A DNA stretch of 16,664 bases. Source: Phoronis ovalis. Taxonomy: Eukaryota > Phoronida > Phoronidae. The notes below the pieces were generated by a model that saw only the letters and a program-made list of their open reading frames with translations, did not search any database and was not told the DNA's origin. Location of the stretch: positions 1 to 16,664 of the forward strand of contig JAOXYB010023147.1 in the NCBI GenBank assembly GCA_028565635.1. The letters run 5' to 3'. Shown here in pieces: positions 1 through 7,642 of the stretch. Within the stretch, counting starts at the first letter, position 1. Each line of letters starts with the position of its first letter. A program made the translations under genes and the position numbers.

Positions 1-690
1 GTTACGCAAGTGCTAGACAAAAGATTCTTTACACGGATGGTGTACTTCTCAATTGATATGCAAATTACCACCGTTTTTCTTGAGTGTTGATTCCCCATGT
101 AAAGCGAGTGCAGGGACATCTGGTGAGATACTTGTTTTCTATGTTGATTTTACGTCCAGGTTTTAAAGTCATTTTTCATAAAAAAATCAGCATTTGAAAA
201 ATTCAAAATACCACATTCTACATTAGGTGGTGTCGCCATTTTCACTTTTATTCAGGTGCCTTGAAGGAATTTAAGTTTTTCCCAAAGTTATTGCGGAATT
301 TTGATTATTAATACATATGAGATCTACAGTAATACGAAAGGATATGGCACCCTATGAAACTCCGTTGCAGTTACATTACAATATACTGAGACTAATATGA
401 TCGATAATATAGCAGAAATAAAAGCTTAGTTGGGAGAGAGTTAAGCTGGAAATCTAAAAGTCTGCATTTCAATCTTGGTTTTCATCAATTTTTTTTTCAA
501 ATTCCTTTACCAACATTACATTTTTACTTTTTTATTCTTTTTTATGTTCTTTTGAATCCAAAATGGCTGCCATGTCAAAAACTTTGTGTTGGAAGCCATG
601 TACTTGTACTTGATGTTGCCATTCTAGTTTGCACTTGTGTATGTATTGACTAATAGGTGTGTATTATTATGTGTATTATTTAAGTTTCAG
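1..690. other. Presumed KAT14 intron or upstream sequence, no exon recognised
   Basis: AT-rich sequence with T and A runs (for example 490-545). I looked for a preceding KAT14 exon that would end with one spare base and found none I could support. A donor-like gtgaga after about 124 has no convincing acceptor or reading frame in front of it. Confidence 0.5.
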
Positions 691-883
691 TACCACCTAC
701 TGACACAACTGTAGTTAAACAAGAAAAGCATGAGGAGGACATAACAGATGAAAGTGACACCAGTGAGACAGAACCGAGTTCTAGCGAGTCAGAAGAGGAA
801 CACGCAGAAGAGACACCTGGTGAGAAAAAGCACAGAAAAATAGTAACTGGTGAAGACAAAGTTGAGGAACCTCCACCTATCAA
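691..883 (+). CDS. KAT14: KAT14 exon a: acidic linker
   Basis: Acceptor ttaagtttcag before 691 and donor gtaagg after 883. Only the frame that starts with two leading bases is open. It encodes 63 residues rich in Glu, Ser and Thr, ending VEEPPPI. A sumoylation-type motif VKQE is at 714-725; human KAT14 has IKQE in the same acidic region, as I recall. The exon ends with two bases that make Asn with the next exon. Confidence 0.85.
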
Positions 884-3800
884 GTAAGGACTATTGCATA
901 GAAGTTTAATCATTTCAGACTAAATTCAAGAAAAGTTACAGCTTTTACTTAAAATGCAGATTTCTTTCCTTTTCTTTAAAAATGTTATAAAATAATTACT
1001 GTACATTAGAAAGCAATGTTGCAATTTAACACATAAACGCAGAAGTATTTATATATATAATTACTTCTCAGATACATTTTTTTACCTGCCAAAATTGCTA
1101 ACTGATTTCTTAAACATGATTGAACACTTTGTATTTTTCTTGGCATTCTGTTTCCTTCATGACATGTTTTTGTAGTTACACACCAGTTAGTCTTCACGAT
1201 GAAAGGAAATTATTTAAAAGATTGCTGATTCTGTCTGAAAAAATGCATTTGCCAACTAAACTAAATCGATTGAAGAGAAAATTAGCTGTCAGATCAGTAA
1301 GTTGTACTGTACTGATGACCGTTATATTTCTTGTTATCAGTTGCTGTTCTAGTAAACACATAGTTTGTCTTCCCCATTCGAAAAATCAAATAGACTGTTC
1401 TTGTGTGATTTTTTTCCTTAAAAATTTGTAGGGCACATTAGTTGGGTTACCAGAGAATCCTTTATGCTTAGACTTAAAAATAATAATTATCAAAAGACCA
1501 GTTATTCCTATTGGTATAATTTTCATACTAGTTATTTTCATTGCATTCCCATGCAACTCTGTTGGTTTTGATATACTGAGCACATTTAAGCTTGAAAGCT
1601 AAGTGTATTTCGCCTGTAAATGTAATGTTTTTGTACATGTTTAGTTAAAACGAGAAAGAGGCTTACCAATATTTGACATTGATGCCAGCATTCAAAGTGC
1701 ATTAGGCAAAACTGATATGCATTACCACCAACAATTGTTCCTAAATCAAGACTACAGGGTTTTGGACAGGTTTCAGGTAAGTCATTGTTATTTTACTTAT
1801 TCTTAACACTGTTCGGGTCACAATTCTCTGGAAGAAAGAAATAGAAGAGGGCAAGGAAAGATTCTTGCATTAACTAATACCTGTAACTAGCGAAAGAAAT
1901 ATATCAGACTATTTTATTCTAATCTAACACTGTAGTAATCAGCATGAAGTTGCAATTTAAGGGCTCGTGATACAAAGAGGTGTATAGGTAATTCAACCTA
2001 TGTTGTAGTAATTAAAATGAAGAGAGAGACATACACATTTTAAAAAAGTTAATTCAATCTCCAAATTTTTCAAACCCTAAGGTTAAATAATTTGAATTTG
2101 ATCATATGACCTGATAAAAGCCATTTTAAGGATAAAAATATGTTTTTCAAATTTAAATTTTTGAAAAATTAGCCCGAAAACCCCTGTACCTACAAATTTG
2201 AATGAAATATACGTAAATATCTACAAAACTATATCTCAGATTTTTAAAATTTTGCTTTGTTGAGAAGTTATGATTTTTTAAAATTTAAGGGGTTAAATCA
2301 AAATCAACAAAATCCTGACCTTTAAACTTAGCAAAATTTTAAAAATTTGAGACGTTTTTGTAGACCTATATATCAAGACAATTTTTGCCAAGTCTCAGCT
2401 TTGTTGGTGCAAGGGCTTTTGACTTGAATTTTTCCAAATAATAAAATTCGAAAACACTTTTTTCCCAAAATGGACAGTTATCAGATCATGAGAATTATTT
2501 TCAACCTTTTGCCTTTGGATTCATTAACATTGAAGTATAACCTTCTTAAAAATGTTTGTCTATCTCTTCATTTTGATTATGAAAATTTATAAAGAAGGTT
2601 GTAGTCAAATAACAGTGGTTTTGTATCTTGAGTACTTAACTATGTGGCTATTACCAGTTAATCTGAACATGACTGTTATCAGTATTCAAATGGATTATTA
2701 CAATTTGAACACATTTGCAGGGTTTTTGTTGCATTTATTTTCTAATCCAATATTTTTTTTAATTGGGAATGGATGTTTTTTAAGTAAAATAATTTAAAAA
2801 AATTAGTTTATTGTGAGTTCAATAATTCTTCAATATTGCAGAGTCCATCCTTTTCATTGAAAATGTACCAACAACAACCAGTGTCATTTCTAAACAGACT
2901 GATTGGCTCTGAGGATGACCAGCTCCAGAGCATATGCAGTCCATACACAGAAAGGTATTCTTCCCTATTCTACTAAAATATTTCTTGTTGAAAAGCAAAT
3001 TAAGTCACTGAACTACTAGACAAGTAAAAGGTGTCCCCATTTGTTTAGAAAGACTTACACCAGAGGTTGCCAGCACTGGTGAAGTTGTCCTGATGAGAGC
3101 GAAATATTCTATAATTGTAATTTTTCTTGCTCCGTAGTTGGTTAAATTTAAGGATATTCATAACTTACAGTTATATCAATCCCAGGTTCTAAAATAAATA
3201 AAGTCTTTTATATTTGAATACTATCAAAATGTTATTGCCTTATTCATTTAAAATAATACTGCTGCTAGATGTTCAGCTATTAAATATTTTTGTAGAATAC
3301 TGAAACCATTTATTAGAAGAGATTATGAAAGTTTACCACTCAAACTAAAATTACTTCAAGAAATTGTAGCATTTTTTCACCGGTAAGAGTTTTTACTATT
3401 TAATATGTTTTGTACTTTTTTTCTCTTTTGATGCTTAACTGAGAAACGGAAACCAGTGTGATTGCTTGATATCCAAATGTATGGTCCTTGGCTCCCAGAT
3501 AAAAGTTTATTAACTCTGCTCTGCACTCTGTCCAACCTCTACAGGTCCTGGTATGCACACCGGACATGAATTCTCAGACTTTGCTTGTTTTTGCTGTTGG
3601 AAAATTATAGTCAAGTATGAATAAGGATCTGACAAATATGCCTTACTATTTCCAAGGACATGCAGAGGCATCCAACATGGGGATTAAATTTTTGATCACT
3701 AAAAATATAATTCAGCCCGTTGTGACATTAGAATAATATTATGTAGGCATACCCTTCTATGTCCTTGAGGATGAAGCATCGGTGGAATTTAGAACTACAC

Positions 3801-5717
3801 CCTTGAAATGACTTCGAAACATATTTATCACCATAAATAATTGTGTATATATTCTTAAGAACATATATTGAACAGATGTTTTGTTTCCTAGATTACTACT
3901 TGTAACTAGTAATTGATGATTATTGTATTCTAGAAATGATCCTACATGGAAAACTCCAGTTCGTGCACCCATTGACTACTGCTACGTCAGACCGCAACAC
4001 ATTCCTTCCATCAACACACTATGCAGGGAGTTCTTCTGGCCAGGAATTGATTGTATGTGAATATAGCTATTAACTCAGATATATGTTGAAAAATCATTTT
4101 ATAGCCTACTTAGCGCTTATCTTTTGCAAAAAGTCAGTACTATCTTTATTTATTTCAGTGTCCGAGTGCCTACAGTACCCTGATTTTAGTTGTGTTGTGC
4201 TGTATCGCAAAGTAGTGATAGGATTTGCCTTCATGGTTCCTGATGTAAAGTATAATGAAGCTTATATCTCATTTATATTTACACACCCAGAATGGAGAGC
4301 GGCAGGCATTGCAAGTTTTGTTCTGTATCATCTTATCCAGGTAAAATTGCTACATAACATAATAAAGAATTTATTTTATTTTTACAGGTTTTTTAGGCAG
4401 GAGATAAGGTTGCTTTTAAAATGTTACAAATTATTTTGATCACAAGATTTGACCTTTAATCGTCTTTAACCGTTAACAGAATCTTCTAATTTACAAATTA
4501 AAGGGCCATTCAAAATGGATTTTAACTTGGATCCTAAAACCATTTTTCATTTTTTTTTGAAAAAAAAGAATTTGGAAAAGGACAAAATGGTACAGATGTG
4601 TTTGAAAATGTACATATATTTAAATATTTGAAATATAGGATTTTTGAATATAAAAGAACATTTTGACTTGGGTTTGATATTTTAAGGGTAAAGATTCAGG
4701 TAGTGCACACTACTTGTCGTTTCTGCTACATGTAATAGTACAGCATATTATAGCAGCTATTTCTCCCAATTCATGCTGTATGACATCACAGAGACCACGC
4801 CTACCTACCCAGCATGGACTCGAATCATTAATCTGCTTCCTACTATTTGAACCTTTTCCGCACCAAAATTCCTGGTACTTGAACCATCATTTTCGTGGAC
4901 AAGTTGCCAGGAATTGCTATTCGAGTTGCACAAGTCCACGGAAATATGGATCGAGTAGCAGGATTTTCATTGCAAAACCTGGAACCTGGTTCAAATGGTA
5001 GGAAACAATTGCGCGAGTGCAGGTTGATAGTTCGAGTCCATGCTGGTTAGGTAGGCCACACTGTGGTATATTAATCTATTTGGAAACTACAAAGGAAGTC
5101 ACCTATGCATATGCAATTGGGTTGGCTGATCTCATCCAAGGTAATTTACTTAAGATTCACCAAGATACATCCAGTCACCAATCTACTTCTAACACGTAAA
5201 CCTGGCCCAAAAATATTTTTAGTTCAAAATCCTACATTTCAAATAACTCAATTTGCTGTTATGACTTTTCAAAGTTCTTTTTTTCACAAAATTAAAAAAA
5301 TTAGTTTTAGAAGCCAAAACTCATTTTGAATGACCCTTTACTAAATTGTAAGATGTCACTGGTATAATTATGACTAAAAAAATGGCATTTGCAAGATACT
5401 GTAGTTACATGCACTAAATTTGGGTTTACACAAAATCTCACTTGATTTACAAGACGTGCTTGTTCGACATGGTTCTTATATGTGCATCTGTCTTCTTAGA
5501 ATCATGTTGCTTTATCTCAGACTATGATTCTTATGTTTTGCAGACATGCATGGGCAAAGATGTCACATTACACGTGTCAGCGACTAACACTGCGATGCTC
5601 CTGTACCAGAAGTTTGGATTCAAGCCCGAGGAATATATACTAGACTTTTATGATAAATATTACCCTGAAAATTCGCAGGAGTGCAAACATGCATTTTTCA
5701 TGAGACTGAAGAGGTAG
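691..5717 (+). CDS. KAT14: KAT14 (CSRP2BP) histone acetyltransferase, 3' part, eight exons
   Basis: Joining 691-883, 1176-1296, 1645-1776, 2842-2954, 3296-3382, 3934-4052, 4159-4340 and 5544-5717 gives one open frame of 372 residues plus stop; every junction is GT..AG and the phases agree. Residues 1-63 are an acidic Ser/Glu-rich linker. Residues 64-215 match the conserved KAT14 middle region (YTPVSLHDE, RLKRKLAVR, RGLPIFDID, GSEDD, SPYTERILKPFIRRDYE). Residues about 229-372 are the GNAT domain, with DYCYVRPQHIP, GIDLSECLQYPDF and the acetyl-CoA loop R-A-A-G-I-A (residues 301-306). KAT14 is a known subunit of the ATAC co-activator complex, a nuclear acetyltransferase acting with GCN5/PCAF. 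The human protein is about 780 residues, so the N-terminal half should lie upstream of base 1. The gene converges on DOT1L. Near-identity to human KAT14 in the C-terminal domain makes the assignment very safe. Confidence 0.95.
1176..1296 (+). CDS. KAT14: KAT14 exon b
   Basis: Acceptor tttttgtag, donor gtaagt. It encodes YTPVSLHDERKLFKRLL and RLKRKLAVRS, which line up with human YTPVSIYEEKLLLKRL and RLKRKLIVR. The first base completes a codon from exon a, and the exon ends in phase 0. Confidence 0.9.
1297..1644. other. KAT14 intron, nothing else seen
   Basis: 348 bases between two phase-0 exons. The frame of exon b stays partly open into it, but the splice signals are strong on both sides and the sequence has no KAT14 similarity. 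Confidence 0.7.
1645..1776 (+). CDS. KAT14: KAT14 exon c
   Basis: Acceptor acatgtttag, donor CAG|gtaagt; 44 codons in phase 0 on both sides. It encodes LKRERGLPIFDIDASI and ends DYRVLDRFQ, matching human AKRDRGLPLFDLD and DFRILDRYQ. Confidence 0.92.
1925..2660. repeat. Long imperfect palindrome (foldback element) in a KAT14 intron
   Basis: The two halves are reverse complements over about 350 bases each, with small gaps and a centre near 2295. Examples: CTCGTGATACAAA at 1964 pairs with TTTTGTATCTTGAG ending at 2632; AATTAAAATGAAGAGA near 2010 pairs with TCTCTTCATTTTGATT near 2570; TCTCAGATTTTTAAAATTTT near 2235 pairs with AAAATTTTAAAAATTTGAGA ending at 2352. Very AT-rich, with no coding capacity. 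It fills most of the intron 1777-2841. Outer limits are estimates, and no target duplication was identified. Confidence 0.75.
2842..2954 (+). CDS. KAT14: KAT14 exon d
   Basis: Acceptor caatattgcag, donor AAAG|gtattc. It encodes SPSFSLKMYQQQPVSFLNRL followed by a GSEDD block and SPYTE, equivalent to human FLYRLVGSED and VSPYTSRIL. It ends with two bases that form Arg with the next exon. Confidence 0.92.
2955..3295. other. KAT14 intron, nothing else seen
   Basis: 341 bases of AT-rich sequence between exons d and e. No repeat or other gene noticed. Confidence 0.6.
3296..3382 (+). CDS. KAT14: KAT14 exon e
   Basis: Acceptor atttttgtag, donor CCG|gtaaga. It encodes ILKPFIRRDYESLPLKLKLL and ends IVAFFH, close to human ILKPYIRRDYETKPPKLQLL. 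Split codons at both ends restore Arg. Confidence 0.93.
3383..3933. other. KAT14 intron, nothing else seen
   Basis: 551 bases between exons e and f. A slightly GC-richer stretch near 3480-3580 could be an old repeat fragment, but I find no second copy in the window. Confidence 0.55.
3934..4052 (+). CDS. KAT14: KAT14 exon f: start of GNAT domain
   Basis: Acceptor ttgtattctag, donor ATT|gtatgt. It encodes DYCYVRPQHIPSINTLCREF and FWPGID. The first part of the GNAT fold begins here, nearly identical to human KAT14 at this place. The last base joins TG of the next exon to give the Leu of GIDLSECLQYPDF. Confidence 0.95.
4159..4340 (+). CDS. KAT14: KAT14 exon g: GNAT core with acetyl-CoA loop
   Basis: Acceptor tttatttcag, donor CAG|gtaaaa. 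It encodes SECLQYPDF, then GFAFMVPDVKYNEAYISFIF and HPEWRAAGIASF. The R-x-x-G-x-A loop is GNAT motif A, which binds the acetyl-CoA pyrophosphate. Ends in phase 0. Confidence 0.97.
4499..5340. repeat. 842-bp inverted-repeat element in the last KAT14 intron
   Basis: Begins TAAAGGGCCATTCAAAATGG and ends with the near-perfect reverse complement of that (CATTTTGAATGACCCTTTA). The arms stay similar for roughly 150-190 bases (4499-about 4690 against about 5190-5340), sharing TTTGAAAT, TAGGATTTT and GAAAAAAA blocks. Weaker inverted similarity continues inward (CCCAATTCATG near 4767 against the complement of CATATGCAATTGGG near 5107). Flanks TTACAAATT and TACTAAATT share AAATT, which may be a decayed target duplication. 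No transposase; a non-autonomous DNA element is the likeliest explanation. Confidence 0.75.
4787..5065. repeat. Palindromic repeat, family 1, copy 1 (inside the 842-bp element)
   Basis: The left end CCTACCTACCCAGCATGGAC, continuing TCGAA, is mirrored at 5030-5056 by TTCGAGTCCATGCTGGTTAG continuing GTAGG. Outermost bases CACAG and CTGTG (5061-5065) also pair. The interior is palindromic too (CGTGGACAAGTTG against CACAAGTCCACG). It shares its terminal and inner sequences with the copy at 6522-6770. No open reading frame of note. Confidence 0.75.
5544..5717 (+). CDS. KAT14: KAT14 last exon: end of GNAT domain and stop
   Basis: Acceptor tatgttttgcag. It encodes TCMGKDVTLHVSATNTAMLL, then YQKFGFKPEEY, LDFYDKYYP and CKHAFFMRLKR with a TAG stop at 5715-5717. 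This is the nearly invariant KAT14 C-terminus. It lies 1.2 kb after the previous exon because the intron carries a repeat element. Confidence 0.97.
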   Translation, partial: TCMGKDVTLHVSATNTAMLLYQKFGFKPEEYILDFYDKYYPENSQECKHAFFMRLKR

Positions 5718-5820
5718 CATGACCTGCTATTTCATTAAATGACACTGACGGTCACTTGTAGAAATCCATACTAGACAAAGTTGTATCTATATGCTTTGAT
5801 CTTTTGATTATATAATGAAC

Positions 5821-5826
5821 AATAAA
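5821..5826 (+). terminator. KAT14 polyadenylation signal
   Basis: AATAAA, 104 bases after the KAT14 stop, followed by T- and GT-rich sequence. First canonical hexamer downstream of the stop. Further copies at about 6315 and 6333 could serve a longer 3' UTR. Confidence 0.7.
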
Positions 5827-7400
5827 GACCATTTCAAAATTTCTATGATTATTATGTCTAACATTTTAATGACAAAGTGTGATATATAGATTCAAGCACT
5901 TTATATGTACATAAATGCATGCATAAAATAATAATTCTATAAATACAGCAAAACAATTCTAATACAAACAGCAATACAGGATATTAAATTTTACTTCATA
6001 AACCTAACATTTAGTGAGTGGAAATTCATGCTGTATAACAAATCGTTCCCTCAGCAGGAGTAACAGTAATTATCTGATTTGCATTAAAATTTTACGTACA
6101 CACCGGAAAATTATACAGCAGACAAAAATCTGTCCTTGCAGCTGGGTTGTGAACAAAAATAGAAAGGAAACAAAATGTTTCCGTCTTTTGAATGTAACTA
6201 ATGTGGGTTACTTTTTGTTCATGGTCTAAATACATTTCTCCTGTTGTCCAGAAAATGCTAGATTTTGCAAGTTAATTTAAGAGCATTCTATACTGTATTC
6301 TAATGACCAATCTCAATAAATAATGTTAAACATAAATAAAAAATGCATTATTCAGTGAATTTTTACAGGATCATGTGAATGACATTATCATTCAATTTGA
6401 TAAAATATACCAAGTACTACCTAACTTGACATAATATACAAAATGTAGCACACAACTATTGCACCGAAATACTGAGAATAAACCTAACATCTTTATTAGT
6501 GGACTGAGGTTTAATAAGTAACAGGCCTGCCTAACCAGTGTGGACTGGAACCGTCAATGCTTATTCTCATGTTTGCTTCCTCTCATTTGATCACTTCCTC
6601 CTACTCAACCCGTCATATCCGAATATAGACGCAGATTCCAGAAATCTGTTGGTGTTTCTGACAACTTGTGCAAGCAGAAATGATGGTTCGAGTACGAAAA
6701 GTGTGTGTACAAGAGGAAACAGATGTACAAATGACAGTTCGAGTCCAGGCTGGTTAGGCAAGCCTCACTAAGGACCACCACACTTTATAAACACTGTCCT
6801 GGACACCTCCAAAAAGCTAGGTAAACTGTTAATACTAAAACAACTGTAGCTTCATGGCCAAGCAATTCTCTAATACATCAATATCAGAGTATCTTTGAAT
6901 TTATGTTACAAAATTGTTTGATTCAACACATGCTTGATCATGTTCAAAACGTTTTTTCAGCATTAATAATCGTAATTGGATATGAAACATATATAATAAC
7001 TGTGAAAATATGGCCGTTATACAGTACTACATTTAGTTTCATGTGTGTGACAGTATTCCCAGTCCCCAAACTTGCATCTTGCCAACCAGTTCAAATCCCT
7101 CGATACGTTTCGTAGTAATTTTAAATCACGTTTTGGCACCTACTGTAACAAAGAGCAAGGAAAATTTGATTACCAGTGTAATTCAGCAGAATACACATTG
7201 TAAAGTGACCAACAGCATCAATTATTGCAGAATTTCTACAGGCACATGCATGTATAGATAATACTCTGTATTTGATAGGAAAGTTAGCTGTGATGTAGCA
7301 AGACATACTGCTTTTGTGCTCCTGTTAATTGTGCATAAAGAATGTATTCAAAACCAAGTGCAATATTACAGAGCTTATGATTCTTCATATATGTTAAAGA
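5827..7400. other. Gap between the two convergent genes
   Basis: AT-rich sequence between the KAT14 polyA signal and the likely DOT1L polyA signals. Apart from the palindromic repeat at 6522-6770, I see no gene, and open frames here are short and without recognisable similarity. AATAAA copies on the + strand near 6315 and 6333 are possible distal KAT14 signals. Confidence 0.6.
6522..6770. repeat. Palindromic repeat, family 1, copy 2 (between the two genes)
   Basis: The left end CAGGCCTGCCTAACCAGTGT is mirrored by the right end AGTTCGAGTCCAGGCTGGTT, continuing AGGCAAGCCT. The right end is nearly identical to that of copy 1 at 5029-5056. An inner block ATGGTTCGAGTAC near 6681 matches the complement of GTACTTGAACCAT near 4874 in copy 1, followed in both by an ACAAGTTG block. 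This copy lacks the TAAAGGG arms that surround copy 1. Confidence 0.75.
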
Positions 7401-7406
7401 TTTATT
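7401..7406 (-). terminator. Distal polyadenylation signal candidate for DOT1L
   Basis: AATAAA on the - strand about 240 bases after the stop at 7643. An alternative to the nearer hexamer at 7548-7553. Confidence 0.45.
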
Positions 7407-7547
7407 TTGGATTTTTTTTCAAAAAATTCTCTATAAATACAAACTTCAATCGTTACTCGTATCCAAGAAGGTTAAGTTCTCTATTACAGAGTAAAAATTG
7501 ATGAACTGCAATTTCATTACTCTTTTTTTATAAGTTATTACACAGCT

Positions 7548-7553
7548 TTTATT
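7548..7553 (-). terminator. Proximal polyadenylation signal for the long DOT1L transcript
   Basis: AATAAA on the - strand, about 90 bases after the stop codon at 7645-7643, with T-rich sequence downstream. Confidence 0.55.
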
Positions 7554-7615
7554 AATGGTGCAAAATAATTATTTGAGTGTGAGAAAGATAGTTTAGTTAT
7601 ATAACTGAAGTAACT

Positions 7616-7629
7616 CCCCCCCCCCCCCC
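7616..7629. repeat. C14 homopolymer (G14 on the coding strand of DOT1L)
   Basis: Fourteen consecutive C bases just downstream of the stop of the - strand gene, so G14 in its 3' UTR. It is the only such G/C run in an otherwise AT-rich window and is prone to length change or assembly error. Confidence 0.9.
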
Positions 7630-7642
7630 ACTAAACTCACCA

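Noticed and set aside
1-124. Open stretch at the left edge followed by a GTGAGA donor, as a possible KAT14 exon
   Set aside because: The encoded peptide has no KAT14 character, frames contain stops, and the phase cannot be verified without upstream sequence.
680-913. Ser-rich open frame on the - strand
   Set aside because: It is antisense to the KAT14 acidic linker exon, which has matching splice sites and phase.
5029-5056. tRNA gene suggested by GTTCGAGTCC
   Set aside because: The bases around the box do not pair as a T arm, and no acceptor stem or anticodon arm could be drawn. The box belongs to the inverted repeat.
6014-6040. AATTCATGCTGTAT shared with 4769-4782
   Set aside because: The match is short and does not extend on either side, so it may be chance in this base composition.
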